Notes: generated by a model from the letters alone, not told the origin. Shown: positions 29,674-41,697, counted from the stretch's first letter. The stretch is DNA of 64,000 bases from Aplidium turbinatum (GCA_918807975.1 OU964918.1:44128477-44192476); one strand, 5' to 3'. Translations and numbers: made by a program.

Positions 29674-31275
29674 GTAGGTTATTCTGCTTCAAATGAACGG
29701 TTAACTTTTTGTCACGCATGTCATGTAGGCCATCATTCAATGGAGAAAAATAGCTTGTTCAAAAAATAATAATAATAATATAATTAAAGTTTATTTGGTT
29801 GTGTATGAATCTGCACTTTTACGTCAGAAAACTCAATAACTTTAGCCTGCTAAGCTCACATCGACATTCCTCAGTTTCCTTGTCCACACTTGTTCTTTTA
29901 CGTGTAACTATTTCTTGAATGCCAAGTGTCACTTTATCATGTACGGTTTATCGATATATAGTATTGTTGCTAATTTTCAATAAGGTACAGCAATAAACAC
30001 TAACTTATATGCTTTATGTTACTTTTTAATCAAAATTTATTACTGTAATTTAATGGAGCAAAAAACAAACGTTCATTTTTTATGTGGAAAGCCTACGCAC
30101 TGCCTCCACTTCGTCCACAAGATTATTTTACGCTAGCAGTAGCCTACTACCAACAGAAATTGCACACAGTTCGAGTTTAATGTTATCGGTATACTGTAAG
30201 ATTATCTTTAAAAATAGTCATTTTAACGCCACGCTCTGAATATTCTTTATATTGAAATGGTCATAATTGATATCATTAAAATTGTTTGTGCTGGTGGCTA
30301 ATAGTTATTGTACTGCCATTTTTTTAATTTTTCTTGTTGTTAAAAGTTAAGGAAGCAACATGGGCTCACCCAGGTAAAAAACTAAAAGCCACTGTGCTAG
30401 TGCAATCTGCTTATGCAGTGTAGCTACCTATTGGCCAAGTTACATACTGTAGGCCAACTAGTCGAAAATGACGCCTAACTATTAAATAAACACTTCCTAC
30501 ATGACCTCAGTGTGAAAGTCTTATTGCAGTTATTGGAACACTTAAAATTTTCCTCACCAATTTAATCGTATTTACTTTAGGGAGCTTAATGTTTAGTTTG
30601 TTCTTTAATGAAATTTACCATTAGTTACACATCTTGTTAGTAAATTTGTGCTCTTTAAAGAATTTCAACGTTTAGAAAATCTTAAACTTTAAATCATTTA
30701 AAAGACTATGAAAGACCTTAAAGCGAAGTGAACAGGGCAAGTTTCGCTATAGTTCAGAGGAAGCGGATTACTTGACAGCAAATTGATTGCTTGCCTAACT
30801 AAACTGGCTCGGTGCAAAATGATTAAAATTAAGCCTACGTGTAGTTTTCGCCTTGATATGTTCGTGAGGTTTGTCCCATTGTTTCCTTTTGTATAATCGG
30901 TGTATAGGATATTGTTTCCATTTTTGCCACTAAACAAAAGTCTGAAAGTAAATTAGCCTATTTTTATGTACTTTTTTCACGAAGTACGAAGGACACTCGT
31001 AAGTTGTGATTGTGGCATTATGTTTGTTAGTCGAAGAAGAAAGTGGGTCACATTACAGATGAAAGGCAAATTGAAGAAGGTTAAGAGCAGAAAATTGCTT
31101 GTGCCCCCACAATTAGTAGTTTCCACAAGAAATCAAACCTTCCTGAATAAAAGCAATGCAGAGGTAGAGAAAAGGGATGTGCAAACAATTGTAGTCTATG
31201 ACGAATCTCTAACGTTGGGGCATGTTTTAATGATATATGTTAAACCTGTTCAACAATGCAGAAAAGACCCTAGAT
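29674..31275. other. Intergenic, no confident gene
   Basis: An open frame at 30966-31370 (+) runs into the hAT end at 31276, so its last third is transposon sequence. The rest is Lys-rich and unmatched. Not called. Confidence 0.35.
29992..29997 (+). terminator. Candidate polyadenylation signal
   Basis: AATAAA about 320 bp after the stop of the seven-pass membrane gene, in AT-rich sequence. No transcript support. Confidence 0.35.
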
Positions 31276-31448
31276 CAGTAGTTCCCAAAGTGGGCACCAG
31301 CGCCCTCCTGGGGGCGTTTGCGACCATGAAGGGGGCGCTGGCTATAAAGTGGGCGTTTGGGGGGCGCTGAGAGTAAGTTGAGGCAGTTACAAGAAGAGGA
31401 TTGCAAAGCATTTTTGTGATGTTTCGCTTCAAAGAAATACAAGATAAG

Positions 31449-33475
31449 CAGTGCCGGATTAACCAAGTGCGGGGCCTGTTGCAGATTGATTTGATGTACA
31501 TATAATGACTGGGAAGTAATTGAATATTTTATAGATTTGATATTTTTTTTATTATAGTGTAGCCGCTCTTCCCCATCGTGTTTCGCAGATAGGCTAGTTT
31601 TTAATCAACTTCTATTTTGAAAATGATCTCTCTCCAGTACAATTAGTTACCATCATACATAGATAAATGCGTACGGTAACAAATTGTCAATGTTAGGAAA
31701 CGTGGTGTCAATATTATTTTCTTTAATCAATGTGAAATATTTGAGTTCTGGAGAGGAGTAATCAATAGCAATGTGCTTTACTAATTGGTGTATGCCTTGT
31801 GACGTTGCTCCAACCAGATTGTAGGCTGTCCAATACTGCAAGGAAAACTTCCACCCGGAATCTGTCTTTAGTTGATATCCATTGCATCTGAAACTGAACG
31901 GCCACTGCCTACATTCTCATCGTGCGTTCGATTTTGGACAATTCTTCTTGTGCTTGTTGCCGTTGGTCGGTAATCCGGTACTCGAGTCAGCTTCTGCGCC
32001 TGTGACTCAAACTTAGCGAATAGTTCTCTGAAAGTCTGTAGGGATCCTGCCAAAGAGGCACACAGCGCTGAAGCAATGATGAGATTTTGCCGCTTTGTTT
32101 GAAGAGAGACTTGAATTGCCTGGAAGCGATCGGGTAAGCTATTTCAAAAAACCACTAAGATTCCAATTTCGAGCAACTCCATTTTCTCGAGGAGTCCATT
32201 TGTCTGCTGTCGACATTCTGCAATTTGCACTTGGTCATTTGCAAGTTTCTCCAGTGCCTCTTTTTTGAAAAGAAAACGTTCTTTAATTAGCCTACCTGTT
32301 TCCGTCTTCTCTTGTCACCGGTCACCGGCATAGTCACCGTCTTCTCTTCAGCGTCGGATTAACTATAGTAGCAGATGTAGCAGCTGCTACGGGCCCCGCG
32401 CTTCACAAGGCCCCGCGCTTGATGAGCAAAACATTTTTTTTGCCATAAAACTGTCGAACATAGTTGGTAAGTAATTTTTGGCTTGCAAACTGGAATGGCA
32501 TGGGAAAATATTATAGTTGTAGGATTAAATTAGAGTACTCAGTCCCAACGTCTTATCCCTTCCTAATTAAGTTATTGTAAACTTTAAAAACCGGTAATTT
32601 CAGCTGGAGGCAACTGCCTAATCGAGTGCCACAAGCCCACGATCCTATAGTTGTTTGAAAGATTATTCGACTGTACTGTAGCCTACGCCAGTGAGAAGAG
32701 TATCAATCTTGCCGATTGCCTTGGACAGAGTTCTTACAACCCGTCCAACATGAGCGGGAAATATAACTGAGTAGGCCTACAAGCATCAGCTCTTCCGGAC
32801 CATCGTGTTTCAGAGAGCTTTTTTAGCACTCCACCACCTGAACACTCCACAACGGACCACCGGTGTGCTGAAGCAGCAAAGAATAGCCTACATAGATATT
32901 TTTAACGAAGTCAAGGAACTGAACTGTTTCTGGACACCATTGTGCAGCGCATACACCAACTAAATTCAATGAATGAGCATAGCATGGAACATATTCTGCA
33001 ACAGCACCAAATTTTTTTGTTGACAAGTGCCTGTAGGCCTACTCAGTTATATTTCCCGCTCATGTTGGACGGGTTGTAAGAACTCTGTCCAAGGCAATCG
33101 GCAAGATTGATACTCTTCTCACTGGCGTAGGCTACAGTACAGTCGAATAATAATCTTTCAAACAACTAGGATCGTGGGCTTGTGGCACTCGATTAGGCAG
33201 TTGCATCCAGCTGAAATTACCGGTTTTTAAAGTTTACAATAACTTAATTAGGAAGGGATAAGACGTTGGGACTAAGTACTCTAATTTAATCCTACAACTA
33301 TAATATTTTCCCATGCCATTCCAGTTTGCAAGCCAAAAATTACTTACCAACTATGTTCGACAATTTTATTGCAAAAAAAAATGTTTTGCTCATCAAGCGC
33401 GGGGTCTTGTGAAGCGCGGGGCCCGTAGCACTCGTAGCAGCTGCTACATCTGCTACTGTAGTTAATCCGACGCTG
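31449..33475 (-). mobile_element. Nested hAT transposon (ZMYM-type) with fold-back
   Basis: The ends CAGTGCCGGATTAACC (31449) and inverted GTTAATCCGACGCTG (33475) are flanked by AAGATAAG (31441-31448) and AAGAGAAG (33476-33483), 7 of 8. Transposase pieces are on the minus strand. 33026 to 32823 gives YVPCYAHSLNLVGVCA and CPETVQFLDFVKN. Further down, to about 31650, come LAGSLQTFRELFAKFESQ and SDAMDIN, as in ZMYM-like hAT elements. A reversed copy of its own 5' end lies within it. Confidence 0.82.
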
Positions 33476-33494
33476 AAGAGAAGACGGTGACTAT
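32330..33494. repeat. Long inverted repeat, arms about 460 bp
   Basis: The left arm 32330-32800 and right arm about 33027-33494 are reverse complements, nearly identical apart from a few substitutions and one 9-base gap. The spacer is about 230 bp. The arms include the element terminus and about 19 bp of flanking DNA (TAGTCACCGTCTTCTCTT), so the copy arose after insertion. Confidence 0.88.
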
Positions 33495-33654
33495 AAAAGC
33501 TCTGTGGCAGATACTGTGGCAATTATGTTGGCAACGTCGCTTCGCATTGCCTTACAAGTTAGTTGAGGTCATAACGTAACGCATGACAATTTGAAGCACT
33601 GCGATTACTCAAATCCGATCTTACAATCCGAGAATATTTTGATTTAGCATTCGT

Positions 33655-34520
33655 CTTAATTTGTCTTTGAAGACTGTCATCAAAGCAGTGAATAAAATTA
33701 AAGCGCACTCTCTAAATACACGCTCATTCAAACGATTGTGCAATGAGAATGATGAAGCTTTTGAGCGCTTACTACTCCACACCGAAGTACGATGGCTTTC
33801 CAAGAGAAATTGCCTTGCACGATTTTATTCGCTGTTTGAAACTATCGTGGAATTTCTAAATAGTTGTGACCCTGGCCTTGCGAATGACGTCCTGGTTGTG
33901 AGAAATGATATCGCCTACTTGTCAGACATATTTTCCAAATTTAATGAATTGAAATTATCCCTTCAGGGTAACGAAATAAGCTCGTGTTGTATCAGCAAAA
34001 TTTAGCTAGACAAGAATTTTTCCAATTCTCAAGCTTGCATCAACTTGATACCAATGACAAAGGCATATCTGATGTTGACGTAAAGACGTACAGCAAGCAT
34101 CTTCAAGAAGTACACAAAGGCATGGGAGTTTGATTCCAGGATGTATTCCAGTTAGAAATCCATGACTGGATAATCGACCCATTCTGTGATATTTCCAAAC
34201 ATGGAATTCTTGAGGAGGAACTGATATTGCAAAGCGATTTTGTACTCAAACCGAAGTTCAACATCTCGTATCAATCGTTCTGGCTACAGAACCAAATCAA
34301 AGAGAAATACCCTCACGTGCGTAACCGGGTCAAAGTTTTTATCATAACCTTTCTCAGCTCGTACTTGGTGGAGCGTGCTTTCAGTGCCGTGACAACGCTT
34401 CTGGATAACAAAACAAACCGTCTTGACATAGTTAGACGGGGAGACTTAAAATTGTTCCTATCCAAACTGAAACCCGATCTCAAGAGGCTGATGGCATTGC
34501 ACCAACCTCATCTGTCTCAT
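33655..34520 (+). pseudogene. hAT transposase remnant
   Basis: The two open pieces, 33655-34002 and 34227-34520, cover the RNase-H-like core after the inserted helical region and the C-terminal dimerisation domain (LVERAFSAVTTLLDNKTNRL). The middle part is shifted in frame. Confidence 0.8.
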
Positions 34521-34658
34521 TAGAGATGGACTTTAAGTTGTCATGAATGGAAAATAACTTTGGTTTTACTTTTTTTGTCGAAGGGGGCGTTTGATACTCT
34601 GTTCGTTGTCCAGGGGGGGGCACTATTAAAAAAAAGTTTGGGAATCACTGTCCTAGAT

Positions 34659-35204
34659 TGTGTGAGATGTCGTTCTGATTCAACATCAATGAAGTGCCTG
34701 GAACCACGGTCGACGCAAGGTTAATGTGCACCAAGCTTCATTTGTTTTGTCACATCGTCACATCGCAGCACATTTCGCTTTAACCGCTTAACAATAAAAG
34801 TCGAAACCGCAATTGGAAAGCTTTCCTTAAAATGTATTGCTTAAGCTGTAAAGTCGAACCCCAAGAGTCGAACCACCGCCGCTTGGCCTTGCCGTTTCTT
34901 CGTTCACAAAGTCAATCATTGTAAACGCCGACGTGCAACCATGCATCTCAAATCTCAAATCTGCAACGATTTTGGCAATGTCTGTAATTGAGTCCATAGC
35001 CGGCTTTTAAATTGGGCCTTGTAAATTTTATTTGTTGGTAGAACACTGAACACGTAGTCGATCACGTTGGTAAACTAAATTACCGATAGGCTTATCACTA
35101 GGTCTACAATAAAGAAATATAATTTGAGTTTTTACCACACAGAGGTTTGATGCAGTGTCAATGTAGGGTGAAGTTTAACCGCTGGAACGCGTTTATAAAA
35201 TATG
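34659..35204. other. Intergenic, no gene seen
   Basis: No supported feature between two hAT elements. Confidence 0.4.
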
Positions 35205-35807
35205 GTCTACGCCAGGGGTGTGCAACGTGCGGCCCGAGGGCCAAATGTGGCCCGCGAAGAAAAATTGTGCGGCCCGCGAAGATGTACCAATTTTGAATTG
35301 TGTACGGCCCGCGAAACGTGTTTATAATAATTTAGTTTAGTCTGGTACATGTGAACAATTCATTGTGGAGTGGATTATTGTAATTTCGCACCTTCTGTTA
35401 ACCATTTTAGAAATTTCCCACCGGCCACCGCTAATCCGTTGTATTTAATTATTTGAAACGTCAGAAGATCAGAGGTGGAGCCCTGCGATTGTCTCTGGCT
35501 TTGTCGCCTTTTTATTTGATCTCTTGCTTTAGACCTTTTGTAGAGCCGGCTTGCGTCAAATTTAGCAGTTGCCTAATGTAGGCCTAGCCTATAGGCCTAC
35601 AAGCAGTTGGATCAGAACAACTTCAGTCTAGCGGCCCATTCCTTGCCAAATTTGTTGAACCAGTCAAAATAGAAAATTTGTTAAAATTAGAAGTAAAAAA
35701 GTAGAGGCATTGGAAGAAAAAAAAATTGAAAAAGTGGCAATTGAAAAGGGCAAAACAAAACAATTGAATGAACTCAATGCAAGACTTCAGCAAAAAAAAC
35801 AGTATGC

Positions 35808-36924
35808 GAATGAGATGTATGGTCACATAAAAGGCTTTATGAACAAATTACGACTTTGGAAAGTCACATACAGACAGGCAGTGGCGTAGCCAAGGGGGGG
35901 GGGGGGGGGGGTTTGGGGGTTACAACCCCCCCTTTGGCACGCGTGTGACGTCACGATATTGAGAATGATGCTTTCAGTCTAAAAAAAATTTGCATAATTT
36001 TAAACAAAATTGCATTAAAAGAGCGAGTTTTGCCAATACCAAACATTCAAACATCTCAGCCAGGAATTAGCAACAAGAAAACACAGAGACTTAGCTTTTT
36101 TTTCCGAAAAATGCCGAAGAAAACATGATCTTATCCTTTTGCTATGCTACCGGACAGTACCATTTTACAGGAATATTCATACCCACATTTTTGTTGAAAA
36201 TGCTCTCAGAATGCACCAAATTCAAAGTAATTTTTCAAAATTTTCTGGGGGAGGCCCCCCCAGACCCCCCGCCGTTGGGTGGTCAAAACCCCCCCTTTCA
36301 AAATTCCTGGCTACGCTACTGCAGACCCCCCGCCGTTGGGTGGTCAAAACCCCCCCTTTCAAAATTCCTGGCTACGCTACTGCAGACAGGAAATCTTTTC
36401 CACTTTCCAACTTTGAGAAACTATGGAATGCATCCTGAGAAGAAAACTGAATTTGCAGACCAACTTGAAAAATTGTTGTAGGCCTATGAATTTTTGGCTC
36501 GTTTCAAGGACTTTAAATCTCATGAACATTTGTTTGGTATATTCTCTTCGGCATTCAACACAGACATTGACAAAGCACCAGGTGATATCCAACTTGAACT
36601 GATTGATCTTCAAGAGCAAACGGATTTGAAAGCAAAGTATTTAGAAATGAATCTTGGCGATTTTTACCGAAAACATCTTAAACAAGGTGACTTTCCACAT
36701 TTGAAAAAGTTCATGGCTTCAAAAATGGCTCTTTTTAGCTCAACGTATTTGTGCGAACAATTTTTTTTAAAATGGACGTCATAAAATCTCCCTATCGATC
36801 GGTTCTGACAGACGAACACTTGGAAAATGGACTTCGAATAATTCGCTTTATTGCTAGCACTTCCATTGAAGTAAATTTGGAAAAATCCGTGGGGAAAAGA
36901 AGCCAGCTGCAAACTTCTCACTGA
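35808..36924 (+). pseudogene. hAT transposase remnant (GTF2IRD2-like)
   Basis: The core and C-terminal dimerisation domain are still legible, ending SQLQTSH-stop at about 36924. They are split by a 504-bp MITE and by at least two shifts of frame. Confidence 0.82.
35879..36382. mobile_element. hAT-type MITE nested in the hAT
   Basis: The ends CAGTGGCGTAGCCA and inverted TGGCTACGCTACTG are flanked by an exact 8-bp duplication CAGACAGG (35871-35878, 36383-36390). A G-run follows the left end. The last 61 bp occur twice in tandem (about 36261-36321 and 36322-36382), so the right terminus is duplicated. Confidence 0.9.
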
Positions 36925-37358
36925 ACTCGTTTAAAGACTGTGTGACAATAGATTTAAATAGCAGTTTTCTTCAGAAATTTATACGTCTTAACTTATTATT
37001 TCTGCAAGGAGATCCCCTAATAATACCACATGAATAACAAAAAACTACTTTTTTGTGCCTGCAACTACTAGAAATCATATGTCAAATAAACATGCGGCCC
37101 GCGGTTTCACCCAGTTGTTTATATCTGGCCCTCCTGTAAAAAAGGTTGCACACCCCTGGTCTACGCGTTACGCCATACAGTTCTGTCTTCCAAAACGTTG
37201 AATATTAATTAATCAAAAGAAAAAATCTATTAATGGCTGCAACGATGTGAGAAAAAGACAATAGGATTTTCCACATTTTATTCCGCATAACATCATAAAT
37301 AATTGATTTTTATTTACAAAAAAATCATAAATATTTCGATGTTAGAGTCTGTATAGGT

Positions 37359-37440
37359 TAGTGGTTCTCAAACTTTTTTCGCTGCAACGCACTTAGAAGA
37401 ATTTGCTGAACTTGCGACGCACTTGTGACGAGTGGTAAAG
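37359..37440 (+). mobile_element. hAT left end, unpaired
   Basis: TAGTGGTTCTCAAACTTTTT is followed by CGCTGC, AACGCACTTAGAAGAATTTG and a GCGACGCAC motif. The inverted counterpart is at 41635-41697, but that lies inside another well-bounded element, so the two are not obviously ends of one copy. Confidence 0.55.
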
Positions 37441-38029
37441 TGTAGTCTACATTGGCAAAGCTAGATTTGGGGCCCAGAGATCTCATTGGTACATGACTCA
37501 AATTACCCCCTCAACGGCCCTCATGTTAACTATCAATCATTCGAAATTTGAAAGTTTACAAACAATAAAAAAAATTGTATTATGCAAATAGCTGCGTATG
37601 TCAAAACCATCAATTTTGCTATTACGTGATAAAAAAAAAACACAAAATGTTTTTCATCCTTCGCCGCAACTGCCTTTGTTCGCAACGTTACGTAATTCAT
37701 TGCAAAACTTTGTTTCAATGCAATGTAAATTCGTTTCCAGAAGCTTTATTTAACAGCCAAAACCATTTAAATTCTCTATTTATATTTGTATTATGATAAA
37801 CGCCGTGATGCTCTTTGGTTTAGTTTCTTTGTGGTTTCACCAAAAAGACACAACTCCTTAGGGTCGTAAAATTGCGTAAGTAAGCGCAGCATGTCTAACA
37901 AAAGATATAGCCTGGGCTATCCCAAAATGTAATAAAATACCAGTACTAATGATGAAGTGAAAAGGTGAAGAACATGGAAGCAGTAGCCTACAGCATGATA
38001 TGGGAACAGGTTTCTCATAATTATGTTAT

Positions 38030-38105
38030 CACATTACCAAGGACGTAGCTAGAAATAAATTTCAGGGGCCAAAAGCAATTGTTGAGAGGGGGTAAATATT
38101 TTAAT
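38030..38105 (+). mobile_element. Possible MITE left end
   Basis: CAAGGACGTAGCTAG followed by a GGGGCC patch resembles the ends of small hAT MITEs (compare CAGTGGCGTAGCC at 35879). A partner may be the CCCCTACGCC end near 42630, but no target duplication was found. Confidence 0.3.
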
Positions 38106-38149
38106 AACTTATTTGAAATAAAGAGTTTGTTTTAAAATATAGCTACTGT

Positions 38150-38461
38150 TTTTTTTGTTTGTTTGTTTATCTTTATCCTGCATTGCGGGAAAGCGGACTT
38201 GAGCGCTATGCATCGGTGTACACCTTCCGACATACACCTGACCCACGCTGCAGCCGACGACAATGTCTGTTTCCGGTTGTCTACTCTACTTATGACTTAA
38301 ATTTGGTACTACCCATTACTCGAAATCGATCACTGGGTAGAGGCAATTATCGTTAAGTTTCTTGCCCAGAGAAACAACAGCAAGTGCGCGGGTGGCTGGA
38401 GTCGAACATGCAGGCTCTCGACTGCGAGCCCAACGCGCTAACCACTCGGCCACGGCTGCCG
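38150..38461 (-). mobile_element. tRNA-derived SINE, copy B
   Basis: Reverse-strand copy of the SINE at 11910-12229. The B box (GTTCGACTCC inverted) lies near 38399 and the A box near 38440, with the tail (TTTG)n at the left. Similarity spans the full length with scattered substitutions. Confidence 0.88.
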
Positions 38462-39816
38462 TTCTAAGTCGTTCTAAGTCGAGATCGTTCTAAGTCGGAC
38501 TGAATCATGAATGCAGCCGAACATTTATAAAACGTCATTAAACATGTGATACAATATCATTAAAACGTTAGTAACCTATTAAAAGCCCTTTTTATCGGGG
38601 AGATTGCTCTCCCAAGTCTCCATTGGGCATGTCTTTGATTAATTATCACTTGGGCCACAGATAAATTTCCAAACAATGCAGGCTAGTTGAAGTAAAAGCA
38701 TCATAGCATGCCCGGGGACGCTATAGTAGTGTGAAAAAAGAAATAAGTGTCGAGTAATTTTCTAGTCCAGTGGTTTTCAACCGGGGGTCTGCGAAGCAAT
38801 TTCAGAGGGTCCGTAAAAGTTTCCGAGTTTGCAGAATAATTGATAAATTACGAAATTTAAAAATTGGTTGGTTGTGCTTTATTTGTGTATTACCGTGATT
38901 TTGAAACTGTACCCCAACGAACTGGTGCGATGTTCTTTGAACTTTCAAAGGACAATGCACAAAGGTTTGGTTTCTTAACTAAAAAATACCATATAAATCA
39001 GCGTGGTTCAACTTCTTTTCATCGCGGGCCAAAAAACTTTTTTTTTATCTTGCGGGCCAATGCTTTTAAATAGCGATTCATAGGCTTATTGCTGGCAAAT
39101 TATAGCCTACATAGCCTATGGCATATAGTTACTATTCTCTAAAACCTCTACAGCTTGGTATCCACGAGAATCGTAGTTGTGGCCATCCGAACGCAAGCGT
39201 AAAGAGCCTCGTTTCCAAGTTGATTTCGAATTTTGGTTTTAATATTGTTTATTGCCGAAAACGTACATTCGCAAATGTATGTAGCCTACTTCCAAACATC
39301 GAGTAGCCTACAGGTTCAGAACAGCATCTTTTAAAAGGGGAAACTTCTCCTTTAACACTAACTTCCAAAAGCTTGCAGGATTTTCCATTTTCTTTGACAG
39401 CAAAACGGATCGTTCTGAAGTTTACATAATTGGAGTTGAAGCTCTAGGGCAGCGTTTCTTAACCGGGGGTGCTAGCACCCCCAGGGGGTGCTAGAATAGA
39501 CTGTAGGGGGTGCTAAATGCATGCAGTATAATATCAAAAAATGCTATTTTACTTTTCTGCATTTTTTTCCTCTTTCTGCCAGTATCAGCAGTTGTCATAA
39601 CAATGGTTGCTGTTTCGAAATGGCCTATACATGATTTTCTGTTATTATAGTCATCTCCCAGCCAAGTACGCAAGTTGATCCTGAGTACATTGTGCGAACT
39701 TACCTGGTGGGTGCTTTGTTGTAATATTGTTGCTCATCTCTCGCTTCTTGAAACCACTATGGCAAAATACTTTCCCACGAGTCACTCATATCCAGAGTGG
39801 ACAATAGCAGCCCTTC

Positions 39817-40158
39817 TTGGCAGACATGAATGATGATAGTAGATTAAAGGAGGAGCTGATTGATAAGCAGGTGAATCAGAGTTGTCGGACAAAATTTCGT
39901 CAACTTCGGCTTGCTGATTTTTGGTGTGATCAGTTGACAGCTTATCCTACATTGGCACGGGCAGCATTGGAATTGATCGTTCCATTTCCGACTACCTACC
40001 TGTGTGAGAAGGCGTTCTCCACCATGCTCCAAATCAAAACAATTGGCCAGAACCGGCTTCAACATGGGTTGCTCCACGATATGAGAATGGCTTTCACCAA
40101 CACGAAGCCTCAAATTGAGAAATTGGTCACACATAAGCAACAACAGAAATCATATTGA
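39817..40158 (+). pseudogene. hAT transposase C-terminal domain
   Basis: A frame of 113 codons with LADFWCDQLTAYPTLARAAL, PFPTTYLCEKAFSTMLQIK and RNRL-like NRLQHGLLHDMRMA. This is the complete dimerisation domain of SCAND3/FAM200-type hAT transposases, ending at a natural stop. Confidence 0.85.
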
Positions 40159-40159
40159 T

Positions 40160-40600
40160 ACATGTGTAACTAGTTACCCAGCTGGGTATACTTAAGTTTG
40201 TCCATGTTCTTTCACTATTCTTTGGTTTTCCTATTTCTTTCGTCGTCGTCTGAGCTTCTGGGGCCGAGGGTCTATCCTTTTACCAGCCCAGATTCACGAT
40301 GTTCCCGGACTACACTGAAAGGCTGCTAGAGAGCAGCCAGTCTTTAGTTTCATCATCCATGACGCGCAGACCTTCCACTCCGTTAGGTGGTTTGAAGATG
40401 GTACAGTCATTGATGATGTGGTCTGCGGTCTGTTCCTCGGCACCACATTCACAGGAGGAGGAAGAAGCCATTCCCCATTGGTGCATGGTTGAGCGGAAAA
40501 GCCCGACGCCCGTACGGAGACGGTTGAGGCGCACCCATGCCTGTCTCTGTAGTGTCAGGCCGATGGGGCGTGTGTCACATTTTATCACCAATGTTGACAG
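40160..40600 (-). pseudogene. LINE fragment, 3' end of ORF2
   Basis: The minus-strand frame 40591-40310 reads QRQAWVRLNRLRTGVGLFRS, CECGAEEQTADHIINDC and DDETKDWLL. It matches the Cys/His-containing tail of ORF2 in many invertebrate non-LTR retrotransposons. Truncated, inserted in the third-layer hAT. Confidence 0.82.
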
Positions 40601-40651
40601 TAGTTTTGAAGAATAAACAAAACGATCAATTTGTCAATCGCTTTCCTTCAA

Positions 40652-40975
40652 TAGTGCGGACTAAAGTTTAATGGCAGTGCCGAAATTTTGACATGCTTTT
40701 TGATCGCTGGCGGTATATTTTGTAGTGAAGTTTCTTGTCGCCTAACAAACTGTGCTGGTGTTTTAAAAGAGTTGATTCACTTACATATGGTTATAATTGA
40801 ATTTCTGTTGGTGAATGAAAGTCAAATACCAAATCTTAATCCTGAATCAACTTCGTTAAAACGAATGCACACTTTGTTAGACAACAACAGATTTGATTGC
40901 ATAGGCTAATATATTGCCGGCGATCTTGAAGGCATATCAAAATTTCGGCCTCTACTAAACTTTTCCCCGGCACTG
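40652..40975. mobile_element. MITE with about 60-bp inverted ends
   Basis: The left part AGTGCGGACTAAAGTTTAAT...CCGAAATTTTGACATGC and the right part inverted GCATATCAAAATTTCGG...CCGGCACTG are complementary with small gaps. Target duplication not clear. It lies in the third-layer hAT. Confidence 0.55.
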
Positions 40976-41634
40976 TAGTAGGCTAGTGGTATGTCAACGA
41001 TGGTTAGGGGGTGCTAGATTGTTCAGACTTGTTTACAGGGGTGCTAGAGTCAGAAAAGGTTAAGAAACGCTGCTCTAGGGGCTGTGTACTAACTCTCACG
41101 ACCATGGGAAAAAATTTTGAGCAAAGTGGTAACTTATTGTTATGCATCAAGAAGGATCATTCACAAAGTTTTTTTGTCAATTCCAATAACAAAGAAACAA
41201 AAATTGAAGTGATATTGCAAGATTAAAGCAAAGCTGCGTATCAGTTCGTGGGCCAATGAAACGGAGCTCGCGGGCCAAGTTTGGCCCGCGGGCCTGCAGT
41301 CGGACTACGCTGATATAAATTAATTAGTTTTTTAAGGCTATGTTCAAATTAATTCTGTTGTGACAGCAGTCTATTGATCAATGCTTAACTTAGAAATGCA
41401 AACGTTAGTCAGCAGTCTATCACCACTCACAGTTTTGCAATGACAAAGATTATAACGAATTAATATTGATTAGAAATGAAAAAAGGGAGAAATTCTTGTT
41501 AACGGTCGCAAAATTATATTGATTTGTGATAAAATTTATAGAAAAACGTAAAATCCACATATAGATTACTGATTTTTGATGCTGTCTGCCAACAAAAAGC
41601 TCATAACATAATTTCGTCAATGTCATCAATTGTT

Positions 41635-41697
41635 ATAAATTTGTCGCGAGTTCAACAAATTCTTCTAAGTGTGTCGCTTCGAAACTTATGAAACATT
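41635..41697 (-). mobile_element. hAT right end, unpaired
   Basis: TTGTCGCGAGTTCAACAAAT, then TCTTCTAAGTGTGTCGC and TTCGAAACTTATGAAAC, is the inverse of the left end at 37359. It lies within 38768-41816. Confidence 0.5.

Larger units (their letters stand above)
31276..34650 (+). mobile_element. hAT transposon, 3.4 kb, containing a second hAT
   Basis: The ends CAGTAGTTCCCAAAGTGGGC and inverted AGTTTGGGAATCACTG are flanked by CCCTAGAT (31268-31275) and TCCTAGAT (34651-34658). Transposase remnants lie downstream of the nested element: 33655-34002 (+) with KAVNKIKAHSLNTRSF, LLLHTEVRWLSKRNCLARFY and AYLSDIFSKFNELKLSLQG; 34227-34520 (+) with SSYLVERAFSAVTTLLDNKT. Broken by frameshifts. The lineage is SCAND3/ZBED5-like. 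Confidence 0.88.
35213..37158 (+). mobile_element. hAT transposon (GTF2IRD2/Charlie8-like), 1.95 kb
   Basis: The ends CAGGGGTGTGCAACGTGCGG and inverted GTTGCACACCCCTG are flanked by an exact 8-bp duplication GTCTACGC (35205-35212, 37159-37166). Coding remnants are on the plus strand. About 35808-35875 gives ANEMYGHIKGFMNKLRLWKV. 36494-36784 gives LARFKDFKSHEHLFGIFSSAF, IQLELIDLQEQTDLK and STYLCEQFF. 36770-36924 gives YRSVLTDEHLENGLRI. The order and motifs match the transposase-derived part of GTF2IRD2. Frames are broken. Confidence 0.9.
39450..41072 (+). mobile_element. hAT element, third layer, with dimerisation domain
   Basis: The ends CAGCGTTTCTTAACCGGGGG and inverted GGTTAAGAAACGCTG are flanked by an exact 8-bp duplication CTCTAGGG (39442-39449, 41073-41080). 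It keeps the transposase C-terminus and carries a LINE fragment and a MITE. It is inserted in 38999-41312. Confidence 0.92.
38999..41312. mobile_element. hAT element, second layer
   Basis: The ends CAGCGTGGTTCAAC and inverted GTCGGACTACGCTG, each with repeated CGCGGGCC subterminal motifs, are flanked by an exact 8-bp duplication ATATAAAT (38991-38998, 41313-41320). It is inserted in 38768-41816. Confidence 0.9.

Noticed and set aside
30966-31370. Open frame of 134 codons (+)
   Set aside because: Its last third is the terminal sequence of the hAT at 31276. The remainder is Lys/Arg-rich with no recognisable domain or splice signals.
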